A program made the translations under genes and the position numbers. Source: Staphylococcus simulans (GTDB lineage: Bacteria > Bacillota > Bacilli > Staphylococcales > Staphylococcaceae). Taken from it: 64,000 nt of DNA. The stretch is taken from NCBI RefSeq assembly GCF_002994445.1, contig NZ_MRZJ01000002.1:264448-328447 (forward strand), given 5' to 3'. This document shows, in pieces, positions 30,219 through 38,823 of the stretch. The notes under the pieces are model-generated. The model was not told the origin of the DNA and did no database searches. It saw nothing but the letters and a program-made list of their open reading frames with translations. Each line of letters starts with the position of its first letter. Within the stretch, counting starts at the first letter, position 1.

Positions 30219-32094
30219 TAATATCTTCTCCTTTAATTTTAAATCGAATTAAGCGCATCGCATTTAAGATAACGATGAGCACGCTTGCTTCATGAATAAA
30301 CATTCCAATGGCTAAATTCACACCGCCGAGCAGTACACCAATGAGTAAACTAAATACTGTAATCATGGCGATTGCTATATTTTGCTTGATATTTCTGCTG
30401 GTTGCTTGTGCTAATAAGAAGGCATGTGCATACTGTTTTAAACGATCGGCCATTAAGACTATATCTGCTGTTTCCATTGAGACATCTGTACCGCCGTCTC
30501 CCATCGCAATACCGATATCCGCTGTCGCAATGGCAGGGGCATCATTAATACCATCTCCAGCCATCGCTGTGTGATAACCTTCTTGTTTTAGTTTCTCAAT
30601 ATAAGCCGTCTTATCTTCAGGCAGCAATTCAGCTTTGATGACATCAATATTTAATGCTTCGCCGATTGCCTTGGCTGTCTGCGGATTATCTCCGGTCAAC
30701 ATAACGGTTTGTTTAACACCGTGTGCCTTCATTAATTCAATCGCAGCTTTTGCGTCTTCTCGTATTTCATCTTTGATAGATAGGATATAAGCTAATTGCT
30801 GGTTGACTGCGACATAGACTAAAGTATGTGCAGTTTGTTCTTCGGCTTTTGCGTGCTGCATTGCTTGTGGACTTATCTGTACATGTTCAGCTTCCATTAA
30901 TGCACGGTTGCCCGCACTGATGTGATAGCCGTCAATAGTACCTTGCAAGCCTTTGCCTTTATGGTGATCAGTCGTTTGCACATTATAATCATTCAGGTTG
31001 TAATGCTTGCTTGCATAGTCGACAATCGCTTTGCCGAGATGGTGTTCTGATGTTTGTTCTAAACTGCCGAGCATCCCTAAAAGTTCAGGAGGTGCTGTGT
31101 TAAAGCTTTCAATGTGAACGACTTCAGGTGTACCTTTGGTTAATGTGCCGGTTTTATCAAAGACCATGACATCGATTTTTGAGAGTGTTTCCATAATATC
31201 GCTGCCTTTGATCAAAGCACCATGTTTCGCACCATTACCAATTCCTGCAACACTTGACACTGGCGCACCGATAATTAATGCACCTGGACAAGCAATCACT
31301 AAGAAAGTAATCGCAAGGTGCAGATTCCATGTGATGAGTCCGACAAGTACAGCTAAGATGATAACACCAGGTGTATACCATTTAGCGAAGCGGTCTAAGA
31401 AACGTTCAGTATCAGATTTGGTTTCTTGTGCTTCTTCAATTAAATCTATAATTTTCGCAAAGGCTGTATCTTCTCCGACTTTATCCGCAATCATTTCAAC
31501 GTATCCTGAATCTAAAATCGTACTGCTGAAAAGTGTGTCGTTCTGTGTTTTAGTTTTGGGTACAGATTCTCCTGTTATTGAGGCTTCATTCAATGTGCCT
31601 TCTCCTTTGACAATATGTCCATCGACAGGGACACGGCTGCCGGGAGTTAAAACAAGTCGGTCGCCTTTAACGACTTCATCAACACTGATTACAGAACGTG
31701 TTTTGTCTTCATTAAGTAATACTGCTTCTGTCGGTGCGAGCTCTGTCAATGATTGGATAGAGCGGCGTGTACGTTCTAATGTTTTCTTTTCAAGGTAGGT
31801 TCCAAATAAAAATAAGAACGTCACGACGGCAGATTCAATATACTCTCCGATAAACAGCGCCCCAATCACCGCTATACTGATTAACAACTCGATACTAAAC
31901 ATTTTAAATCTTAAAGCTTGTATGGCTTTTAAACCGATGACCAACATTGCAAGAACAGTGGCTATGATTAATAAAGCATTGCTGTAGAGGTGCAGGTCTT
32001 TTGGCACAAAACGTAAAATAATACCGATAACCAATCCTATGAATGACAGCAATGTCAGTTTCTGTTCATTACGGTAAATCCATTTAGTAAACAT
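30166..32094 (-). CDS. Heavy-metal P-type ATPase with atypical CPG motif
   Basis: 642 residues. P1B-type metal-exporting ATPase lacking an N-terminal metal domain. Visible are TGES (174-177), the phosphorylation site DKTGT (Asp-313), HP-domain motif SEHHLG, TGDN, and GDGINDAP (513-520). The ion-site helix reads ACPGALIIG (Cys-269, Pro-270, Gly-271) instead of CPC, CPH or SPC, and the last membrane helix has HEASVLIVILNAMRL (601-615), recalling the HEGxT pattern of cobalt/iron P1B-4 pumps. Metal specificity cannot be assigned with confidence; iron, cobalt or zinc are possible. The C-terminal 17 residues are read through the start of the HMA gene. An FNR-type box precedes it. Confidence 0.88.
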   Translation of the reverse strand: MFTKWIYRNEQKLTLLSFIGLVIGIILRFVPKDLHLYSNALLIIATVLAMLVIGLKAIQALRFKMFSIELLISIAVIGALFIGEYIESAVVTFLFLFGTYLEKKTLERTRRSIQSLTELAPTEAVLLNEDKTRSVISVDEVVKGDRLVLTPGSRVPVDGHIVKGEGTLNEASITGESVPKTKTQNDTLFSSTILDSGYVEMIADKVGEDTAFAKIIDLIEEAQETKSDTERFLDRFAKWYTPGVIILAVLVGLITWNLHLAITFLVIACPGALIIGAPVSSVAGIGNGAKHGALIKGSDIMETLSKIDVMVFDKTGTLTKGTPEVVHIESFNTAPPELLGMLGSLEQTSEHHLGKAIVDYASKHYNLNDYNVQTTDHHKGKGLQGTIDGYHISAGNRALMEAEHVQISPQAMQHAKAEEQTAHTLVYVAVNQQLAYILSIKDEIREDAKAAIELMKAHGVKQTVMLTGDNPQTAKAIGEALNIDVIKAELLPEDKTAYIEKLKQEGYHTAMAGDGINDAPAIATADIGIAMGDGGTDVSMETADIVLMADRLKQYAHAFLLAQATSRNIKQNIAIAMITVFSLLIGVLLGGVNLAIGMFIHEASVLIVILNAMRLIRFKIKGEDINETNQTTIRNTDMPYVH

Positions 32095-32142
32095 AAAAAT
32101 CCTCCTCTCGTTTTTATTTGATGTGTGCTGCTTTCATCTTTA

Positions 32143-32184
32143 ATGATACGAGAGAAGGGGAGAAATAAAATTGACCTAGATCAA
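32143..32184 (-). promoter_or_regulatory. FNR/FLP-type box and promoter of the P-type ATPase
   Basis: On the minus strand TTGATCTAGGTCAA (32184-32171) matches TTGAT-N4-ATCAA with one mismatch. A -10 hexamer TATCAT follows (32148-32143), with a poor -35 at 17 bases. If transcription starts near 32136, the palindrome is centred at -41.5, the standard position for FNR class II activation. The box overlaps the stop of the regulator gene. Confidence 0.55.
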
Positions 32185-32822
32185 TTTTTCAGTACTTTAT
32201 AGGTATTGTGGTTGATTTTGTCTAAAATACCTTCTTGTTCCAGCTGTTTGAAGGTACGATTCAGAGTTTCCGGCTGCATGCTTAAATAAGTCGCTAAATG
32301 TTTTTTAGTCATCGGTAATTTTAATATATTATCTTTAGTTTCAAGTTCAATATAAGCCATGAGGCGTTCTTTACTGCTCATCAGTGCGATTTGCGTTGTC
32401 ATAGATTCTGTCTGATTCAAACGTTTGGCTAAACCTTCAATCATCTTTATACCGATATCTGGATAATCTTGTATCAGCGCATGGATTGCGGATTGGTCGA
32501 TGGTACAAACTTGACTGTCTTCTATTGCTTCTGCGTAGGTTTGTGCACTGGACACAGCATCGAATAATGTCAGTTCGCCAGTAAAATCGCTATGATCCAA
32601 TATGCGTATTAATTGTTCTTCGCCCTCATCAGTAAGTCTGAAAATCCTCACTTTGCCTGAATGTATGACAAATAATGTATGCACATCATCGCCGGCCATA
32701 AAGAGATATTCACCTTTCTTTATGGTATTAGAATGTACTTTTGAAAAGACATGTTCTAGTGCTGTACGATCCAAATTTTGAAAAATCGGTACTTTACTTA
32801 CACATAACTGATAGCCTTTCAT
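32181..32822 (-). CDS. Crp/Fnr family transcriptional regulator (FLP-like)
   Basis: 213 residues. N-terminal cyclic-nucleotide-binding-like beta-roll (about 12-125), dimer helix (about 130-160) and C-terminal winged helix-turn-helix (MTKKHLATYLSMQPETLNRTFK, split about 165-185). Recognition helix ETLNR is close to the E--SR of FNR. Two cysteines occur, at about residues 7 and 106; FNR-like proteins of lactobacilli (FLP) use a similarly placed pair as a disulfide redox switch. The start is ATG 32822 (MKGYQLC) after AAGGAGCG. The ATPase lies 86 bases downstream behind an FNR-type box, so this is likely its activator. Confidence 0.8.
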   Translation of the reverse strand: MKGYQLCVSKVPIFQNLDRTALEHVFSKVHSNTIKKGEYLFMAGDDVHTLFVIHSGKVRIFRLTDEGEEQLIRILDHSDFTGELTLFDAVSSAQTYAEAIEDSQVCTIDQSAIHALIQDYPDIGIKMIEGLAKRLNQTESMTTQIALMSSKERLMAYIELETKDNILKLPMTKKHLATYLSMQPETLNRTFKQLEQEGILDKINHNTYKVLKN

Positions 32823-32962
32823 AATTATTCGCTCCTTTTTCATCCTTATATTAAGCATATGCTAATTTTTAAAAAGGGTAAATAACCTTGCTTTTAAGGT
32901 AAATGTAACGAATTAGTGAAAAGATCAACAAATTAATTTGAGAAATAGTATGTTTTTTATTG

Positions 32963-32976
32963 TCAAAACGCTTTCA
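32963..32976 (+). promoter_or_regulatory. cre-like CcpA site in the ppdK promoter
   Basis: TCAAAACGCTTTCA has one mismatch from the CcpA consensus TGWAANCGNTNWCA. It overlaps the -35 end and spacer, a repressing position. Confidence 0.5.
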
Positions 32977-32977
32977 G

Positions 32978-32988
32978 TGTGACATACT
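32978..32988 (+). promoter_or_regulatory. CcpN-type box 1
   Basis: TGTGACATACT matches all 11 positions of the B. subtilis CcpN consensus TRTGHYATAYW, recalled from memory. It covers the -10 region. Confidence 0.55.
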
Positions 32989-32999
32989 TTAAAATAATT

Positions 33000-33010
33000 A
33001 GTATGACACA
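33000..33010 (-). promoter_or_regulatory. CcpN-type box 2
   Basis: On the minus strand TGTGTCATACT matches TRTGHYATAYW at all 11 positions. It faces box 1 and lies just downstream of the predicted start. Confidence 0.55.
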
Positions 33011-33039
33011 TTATGAAAAATATACGAGGTGATCTACAA

Positions 33040-35682
33040 ATGACAAAATTAATCTATGCATTTGAAGAAGGCAGTCAATCAATGAAGGACCTACTTGGCG
33101 GTAAAGGTGCCAACTTAGCTGAAATGATGCGCTTAGGCTTACCTGTACCTGATGGATTTACTATCACTACAGAAGCTTGTATAGAATATTTAAAACAAGG
33201 TGCTACATTATCAGATGAATTAATAGAGGAATTACATACACAATTAGCAGCTTTCTCAGAACGTACTGGGAAATCTTTTTCATCTGACGACAATTTATTG
33301 TTAGTTTCCGTACGAAGCGGCGCAAAAATTTCAATGCCAGGTATGATGGATACAATTTTAAACTTAGGTTTAAATGATGAAAACGTTGAAAAGCTTGCGA
33401 AGAAAACAGACGATGCACGATTTGCATATGACTGTTACCGCCGTTTATTACAAATGTTCGGTCAAGTGGTTTATGGAATTTCAATGACAGCGTTCGACCG
33501 CTATTTCGATCAATACAAAGCAGAACATGGTTATGAAACAGATGCAGAGATTCCTGCAGAAGGTTTAAAAACTATCAGTGAACGTTTCAAAGAAATTTAT
33601 GTAGAAGAAGTCTACAAACCATTCCCTCAAGAACCGTTAGAACAATTAACAGAAGCAGTTGAAGCGGTATTCAAATCTTGGGATAACGACCGTGCGCGTG
33701 TATACCGTGATTTAAACGATATTCCGCATGATATCGGTACAGGTGTCAACGTTCAAGAAATGGTCTTCGGCAACAGCGGTGAAAAAAGCGGTACAGGTGT
33801 TGCATTTACTAGAAACCCTGTAACTGGTGAAAACCACGTCTTCGGCGAGTATTTATTAAATGCACAAGGTGAAGATGTTGTGGCAGGTATTCGTACACCT
33901 AAAGAAATTGATACATTAGCACAACAAATGCCTGATGTTTATCAAGAATTTGTAGATGTCACTGAAAAATTAGAATTACATTATAAAGATATGCAAGATA
34001 TCGAGTTTACGATTGAAAACGGTAAACTTTATATTTTACAAACACGTAATGGTAAACGTACAGCAAGAGCAGCAATGCAAATTGCGGTGGATCTTGTAGA
34101 CGAAGGGGTTATTACAAAAGACGAGGCGCTGACAAAGGTAGATGTGAAATCAATCGATACATTATTGCACCCCGCATTCAAAGCAGAAGCTATTGAAGCA
34201 GCAGAAGCAATTTCAGATGCAGGCTTGCCAGCAAGTCCAGGTGCGTCTACAGGTAAAGTCGTATTCTCAGCTGAAGATGCGAAAGTACAAGCAGAACAAG
34301 GCGAAAAAGTAATTTTAATGCGTCCTGAAACATCACCAGAAGATATCGAAGGTATGGTCGCAAGTGAAGCAATTGTTACAACACACGGCGGCATGACATC
34401 GCACGCAGCTGTAGTTGCTCGCGGTATGGGTAAATGCTGTGTGACAGGATGTTCAAACTTGAATATTGATACTGAAGGCAAAACAGTAACTTATCATGGT
34501 CAAACATTGCATGAAGGCGATGTGATTTCTGTAGATGGTTCTACAGGTAATATTTATCTTGGCGAAATTGAAAAGACAGATGCTGAGCATAGTGAAGCGT
34601 TCGATCGTTTCATGCAATGGGCACAAGATGCTGCGCGCATGAATGTACGTATGAATGCAGAAACACCTCAAGATATTACATCTGGCTATAAATTCGACGC
34701 TGCAGGTATCGGTCTTGTAAGAACTGAGCATATGTTCTTTGGTGCAGAGCGTTTAGTACAAATGCGCCGCTTTATCTTAGCTGCATCTCAAGAAGAGCGC
34801 ATTGAAGCATTGAATGAAATCCGTAAATATCAAATTGAAGATTTCGAACAGATCTTCAGATTATCAAACGGCAGACCAACGATTGTACGTTTGCTGGATC
34901 CGCCATTGCATGAATTCCTTCCTAAATCAGAAGATGAAATTCAAATGGTGTCACAACAATTAAACGTCGAAAAAGATGTTTTAAGAAAACGTATTACAGA
35001 CTTGCATGAAACTAACCCGATGCTCGGTCACCGCGGCTGTCGTTTAGCTGTCACTTATCCGGAACTTGCGGAAATGCAGACGGAAGCTATAATCGGAAGT
35101 GTACTGAAATTAAAAGAAGAGGGTATCGAAAGCGAACCGGAAATCATGGTACCGCTTGTTTCAACAGCAGAAGAATTTAAAACATTGAAATCAACAATTC
35201 AAATGACTGCAGAAAGCATGTTGGAAGCAGCAGGTGTCTCTATCGATTACTTAATCGGTACAATGATTGAAACACCGCGTGCATGTCTGATTGCAGGAGA
35301 ACTTGCAAAAGAATCAGAGTTCTTCAGTTTCGGTACAAATGATTTAACACAATTAACGTTTGGATTCTCTCGTGATGACGCGGGTAAATTCATCGGTGAA
35401 TATATTAATAGAGGCTTGCTTGCAGTTGATCCGTTCCAAACATTAGATGTTGACGGTGTAGGACAACTCATTAAAACAGCAGTAGAACAAGCAAAAGCAA
35501 CAAATCCAGAGATTAAAATCGGGGTTTGCGGCGAATTAGGCGGTGATCCTAAATCGATTCATTACTTCAATGACTTAGCGATTGATTACGTTTCATGCTC
35601 TCCATTCAGAGTTCCAGGTGCTATGTTAGCTGCTGCACAAAGCCATGTAGAAAGCGAGAGAGTGGTCGGTGCAAAACAATAA
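33040..35682 (+). CDS. ppdK: Pyruvate, phosphate dikinase
   Basis: 880 residues. Interconverts pyruvate + ATP + Pi with PEP + AMP + PPi; in heterotrophs it can make PEP for gluconeogenesis. The N-terminal ATP-grasp domain begins YAFEEGSQSMKDLLGGKGANLAEM. The swivelling domain carries the phosphohistidine in THGGMTSHAAVVARG (near residue 455), with the regulatory Thr two residues before the catalytic His. The C-terminal PEP/pyruvate barrel includes GCRLAVTYPEL and GTNDLTQLTFG. I start at ATG 33040 after GAGGTGA. It overlaps its regulator by 14 bases. Confidence 0.96.
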   Translation: MTKLIYAFEEGSQSMKDLLGGKGANLAEMMRLGLPVPDGFTITTEACIEYLKQGATLSDELIEELHTQLAAFSERTGKSFSSDDNLLLVSVRSGAKISMPGMMDTILNLGLNDENVEKLAKKTDDARFAYDCYRRLLQMFGQVVYGISMTAFDRYFDQYKAEHGYETDAEIPAEGLKTISERFKEIYVEEVYKPFPQEPLEQLTEAVEAVFKSWDNDRARVYRDLNDIPHDIGTGVNVQEMVFGNSGEKSGTGVAFTRNPVTGENHVFGEYLLNAQGEDVVAGIRTPKEIDTLAQQMPDVYQEFVDVTEKLELHYKDMQDIEFTIENGKLYILQTRNGKRTARAAMQIAVDLVDEGVITKDEALTKVDVKSIDTLLHPAFKAEAIEAAEAISDAGLPASPGASTGKVVFSAEDAKVQAEQGEKVILMRPETSPEDIEGMVASEAIVTTHGGMTSHAAVVARGMGKCCVTGCSNLNIDTEGKTVTYHGQTLHEGDVISVDGSTGNIYLGEIEKTDAEHSEAFDRFMQWAQDAARMNVRMNAETPQDITSGYKFDAAGIGLVRTEHMFFGAERLVQMRRFILAASQEERIEALNEIRKYQIEDFEQIFRLSNGRPTIVRLLDPPLHEFLPKSEDEIQMVSQQLNVEKDVLRKRITDLHETNPMLGHRGCRLAVTYPELAEMQTEAIIGSVLKLKEEGIESEPEIMVPLVSTAEEFKTLKSTIQMTAESMLEAAGVSIDYLIGTMIETPRACLIAGELAKESEFFSFGTNDLTQLTFGFSRDDAGKFIGEYINRGLLAVDPFQTLDVDGVGQLIKTAVEQAKATNPEIKIGVCGELGGDPKSIHYFNDLAIDYVSCSPFRVPGAMLAAAQSHVESERVVGAKQ

Positions 35683-36484
35683 AGAACATTTAGCTTTATA
35701 TGTCGTATCAGATTCTATCGGAGAAACTGCACAACGTATGATTCATGCGACTTTGACGCAGTTTCCCGGTTTAGAAGAAAGTGCGGAAATAAAAAAGTTT
35801 CCATTCATTAAAAATGAAGAAGAATTTTTAACCATTTTAAAATTGGCGAAACAACGTGATGCAATCGTTGTCACAACACTTGTGAGTCCGAAGTTTAATA
35901 AAATCGGACGCACATATGCTGAAGAGGAAGGTATTCCTTATATAGATTACATGACAGATTTATTGCGTTTGATTGAAGAAAAGACACAAACGCATGCAGT
36001 GAGAGAAAGCGGTGCATTACGCAAAATGGACCAGCATTATTTCCAACGTATCGAAGCGATGGAATTCTCAGTGAAATATGATGACGGCAAAGTGTTTGAC
36101 GGCATCGAAGATGCAGATGCGGTGATTTTAGGAGTATCCCGAACATCTAAAACACCACTCAGTATGTATCTAGCCAATAAAGGTTATAAAATTGCTAACA
36201 TTCCATTAGTACCTGAAGCACCTATCCCAGAAGAGGTGTTCAGCAAGAAAATGCTGGTATTTGGTTTAACCGCAAGTCCCGATTATATTATGAATATCCG
36301 TACACAACGCATCCGTGTACTGGGTATGAAAGGTTCAGCCAATTACAACAGCTTACAAAGAATCAAACAAGAATTAAGTTATGCAGAAGAAGTATTCGAT
36401 AAATTTAATGCCACAGTCATTAATACAGAATACAAGTCCATTGAAGAATCTGCATTTTACATTGAAAAATATTTAAACAAATAG
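35669..36484 (+). CDS. PPDK regulatory kinase/pyrophosphorylase (DUF299)
   Basis: 271 residues. Bifunctional regulator that inactivates PPDK by ADP-dependent phosphorylation of the threonine near the catalytic histidine and reactivates it by phosphorolysis. The P-loop GVSRTSKTPLSMYLA lies near residues 154-168, after the YVVSDSIGETA start. GTG 35669 lies inside ppdK and overlaps it by 14 bases, so enzyme and regulator are coupled. The adjacency to ppdK makes the partner clear. Confidence 0.93.
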   Translation: MQNNKEHLALYVVSDSIGETAQRMIHATLTQFPGLEESAEIKKFPFIKNEEEFLTILKLAKQRDAIVVTTLVSPKFNKIGRTYAEEEGIPYIDYMTDLLRLIEEKTQTHAVRESGALRKMDQHYFQRIEAMEFSVKYDDGKVFDGIEDADAVILGVSRTSKTPLSMYLANKGYKIANIPLVPEAPIPEEVFSKKMLVFGLTASPDYIMNIRTQRIRVLGMKGSANYNSLQRIKQELSYAEEVFDKFNATVINTEYKSIEESAFYIEKYLNK

Positions 36485-36547
36485 TCATTCATCCATCCAT
36501 AACTATAATAGAAAATTCCATAATAACTTCTCACAAATATAAACTTG

Positions 36548-36582
36548 AAGCCGCAGCTGTCTCCATTTAGTTGCGGCTTTTA
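36548..36582 (+). terminator. Terminator of the ppdK operon
   Basis: AAGCCGCA (36548-36555) pairs with TGCGGCTT (36572-36579), followed by TT and AT-rich sequence. Confidence 0.75.
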
Positions 36583-36725
36583 AAATTGAAATCATTTATA
36601 AGCGTGCTTTTTCAAGAAAATTGAATTTTTCTATTCATATTTTTATTGCGGGAAATTCCAGAAACCACTATACTTAAGTGAAAATATACAACCACCAAGA
36701 AGACACAAAGTTAGGGGATAGAGAG

Positions 36726-37601
36726 ATGGAGAAACAAAATCAACCTGATGCCAAGACAATAAGGTTAATTGCGATTATCGCAGTGGCTTTGGGCGTACTT
36801 GGAATTATTAAATATATCTGGACTGAACATAGTCAGAATAATCCGATAGATCAAGGTAATAAAATCGCAACACCGACTTTATTTATGCATGGTTATGGCG
36901 GCAGTGTAAATTCCGAACGCTACTTTGCACAGCAAGCCAAGAAAGAAGGTTACGCAAAAGACGCTGTGGTTGCGACAGTAGGTTCGAACGGTCACGTTAC
37001 TTTAAAAGGGAAGATTGAAGCTGATGACAAACATCCGATTGTCTTAGTGAACTTAAAAGACAATAAGAACAGTGATATGAAGCTGAATGCTTTATGGATT
37101 AAAAATGTCTTAGAAGCTTTGAAACAAGACTATCAATTCAAGCAATACAATATTGTCACTCATTCAATGAGTAATCTGTCGTTTGCGAATTACATGCTCA
37201 AATACGGGAACAATGCAGATTTGCCTGAGTTAAACAAACAAGTCAATATCGCTGGTACATTCAATGGTATTATCGGTATCAATGATGAACCGGGAAAAGT
37301 GACAGTAGATGACAACGGCAAGCCTGATCAAATGACAGATGGTTATCTAGATTTATTGAATTTGAAAAAGGTTGCGGCTTATGAAAAAGTATCGATTTTA
37401 AACATTTACGGTGATATCGGTGATGGTTCAAATAGCGATGGCCGTGTGACGAATGCTTCTTCAAAATCATTAAAATATATAATGAATCATCATGCGAAAA
37501 GCTATCAGGAACACTTGATTAAAGGCAAACAAGGACAGCATAGCCAATTGCATGAAAGCAAAGAAGTAGCAGATCATATATTCAAATTCTTATGGAAATA
37601 A
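36726..37601 (+). CDS. Membrane-anchored alpha/beta hydrolase (DUF915)
   Basis: 291 residues from ATG 36726. A single N-terminal membrane helix (about 14-34, RLIAIIAVALGVLGII) anchors an external alpha/beta hydrolase. The nucleophile elbow is THSMSNLSFANYM; the oxyanion region is MHGYGGSVNSE. GDIGDGSNSDG and GQHSQLHES carry the likely aspartate and histidine. DUF915 cell-surface hydrolases are common in staphylococci; substrate is unknown. An in-frame upstream ATG at 36678 lacks a ribosome site, whereas GGGGA precedes 36726. Confidence 0.8.
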   Translation: MEKQNQPDAKTIRLIAIIAVALGVLGIIKYIWTEHSQNNPIDQGNKIATPTLFMHGYGGSVNSERYFAQQAKKEGYAKDAVVATVGSNGHVTLKGKIEADDKHPIVLVNLKDNKNSDMKLNALWIKNVLEALKQDYQFKQYNIVTHSMSNLSFANYMLKYGNNADLPELNKQVNIAGTFNGIIGINDEPGKVTVDDNGKPDQMTDGYLDLLNLKKVAAYEKVSILNIYGDIGDGSNSDGRVTNASSKSLKYIMNHHAKSYQEHLIKGKQGQHSQLHESKEVADHIFKFLWK

Positions 37602-37673
37602 GTGCAAAGGTTAGAAAAAATACAAATAGGCAATATAATAAATAGAAGTATTAGAATAAATGAGGTGTAAAAC

Positions 37674-38687
37674 ATGAAAGCAATAGGTGCAGATAAAGCC
37701 TTTGAATTATCAGAAGGCAACTTATTTTATGAATTCGACAAAGAAAAACCTGTTCCTAAAGACAGAGAGTTATTAGTTAATATTAAGGCTATCAGTGTCA
37801 ACCCGATAGATACGAAACAACGCAAGCGACCTATCGAAAATCCGCCGAGAATTTTAGGCTATGACGCAGTAGGTGTGGTAGAAGCAACAGGTCCTAATTG
37901 CGAACTGTTTAAGACGGGCGATGAAGTGTTTTATTCCGGCTCGTTATTATTTGATGGGTCAAATGCGGAGTATCAAGTGATGGATGAACGCTATGCGGCA
38001 GCAAAACCTAGCAATGTGTCATACAATGAAGCAGCAAGCTTCCCATTAACTTCTATTACAGCATATGAAGTGCTCTTTGATATTTTCAATATTTCTTCAA
38101 ACCCTGATAACAACAAAGGCAAAACATTATTGATTATTAATGGTGCAGGCGGTGTCGGCAGTATTGCGACACAAATTGCTAAAGCATATGGTCTTAAAGT
38201 GATTACTACCGCAGGCAGAGAAGAAACAACAGAATGGTCAAAACAAATGGGTGCAGACTTAGTCATTAATTACAAAGAAGATTTAAAAGCACAGTTGGAT
38301 GCTAATGGTGTCAAAGAGATTGATTTTATCTTCTGTACTTTTAATACAGATATGTATTATAAAACAATGATTGATTTAGTCAAACCAAGAGGCATTTTAG
38401 CAACAATCGTCGCATTTAATGAAAATCAAGACTTGAACTTGCTTAAAGGCAAAAGCTTAACATTTGCGCATGAAAATATGTTTGCACGTTCTATCAATGA
38501 TACAGATATTATTCAATATCACCGTTATTTGACAGATGTGTCTAAAAAGGTAGAAGCGGGTGTCTACCAGCCGACAGTCACAAAAGTTGTTGATCAGCTG
38601 ACACCAGAGACGCTTTATGAAGCACATCAATCTTTAGAACAACATAAGATTAATGGTAAATTAGTATTCAATTTAGAAAATAAATAA
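37674..38687 (+). CDS. Zinc-type alcohol dehydrogenase-like MDR protein, copy 1
   Basis: 337 residues, medium-chain dehydrogenase/reductase of the quinone-oxidoreductase branch. The N-terminal GroES-like domain has [13 protein letters not shown] and GDEVFYSGS; the nucleotide fold has [15 protein letters not shown] near residues 152-166. No conventional catalytic zinc cysteine/histidine set is seen. It likely reduces a reactive carbonyl or quinone with NADPH. A second, very similar gene follows. GAGGTG lies upstream of ATG 37674. Confidence 0.85.
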   Translation: MKAIGADKAFELSEGNLFYEFDKEKPVPKDRELLVNIKAISVNPIDTKQRKRPIENPPRILGYDAVGVVEATGPNCELFKTGDEVFYSGSLLFDGSNAEYQVMDERYAAAKPSNVSYNEAASFPLTSITAYEVLFDIFNISSNPDNNKGKTLLIINGAGGVGSIATQIAKAYGLKVITTAGREETTEWSKQMGADLVINYKEDLKAQLDANGVKEIDFIFCTFNTDMYYKTMIDLVKPRGILATIVAFNENQDLNLLKGKSLTFAHENMFARSINDTDIIQYHRYLTDVSKKVEAGVYQPTVTKVVDQLTPETLYEAHQSLEQHKINGKLVFNLENK

Positions 38688-38696
38688 TGAATAGAG

Positions 38697-38738
38697 ACAT
38701 CAGAAACAGTTGGAAATACTGTTTTCTGGTGTTTTTTT
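38697..38738 (+). terminator. Terminator after MDR copy 1
   Basis: ACATCAGAAACAGT pairs imperfectly with ACTGTTTTCTGGTGT, followed by seven T. Confidence 0.85.
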
Positions 38739-38823
38739 AAAATTGTATCAAAGCTAAACAATTGCTTAATCTTCAACTAAGTTCTATGATGAGGCAACAA
38801 TCACAAATAAAGGAAGTGTTCAT

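Larger units (their letters stand above)
32960..32988 (+). promoter_or_regulatory. ppdK promoter
   Basis: TTGTCA (32960-32965), a 17-base spacer and CATACT (32983-32988). The start would be near 32995. The region also carries a cre-like site and two CcpN-type boxes. Confidence 0.5.

Noticed and set aside
31136..31798. 220-codon open frame antisense to the P-type ATPase
   Set aside because: Composition is a mirror of the ATPase frame; no ribosome site or recognisable domain.
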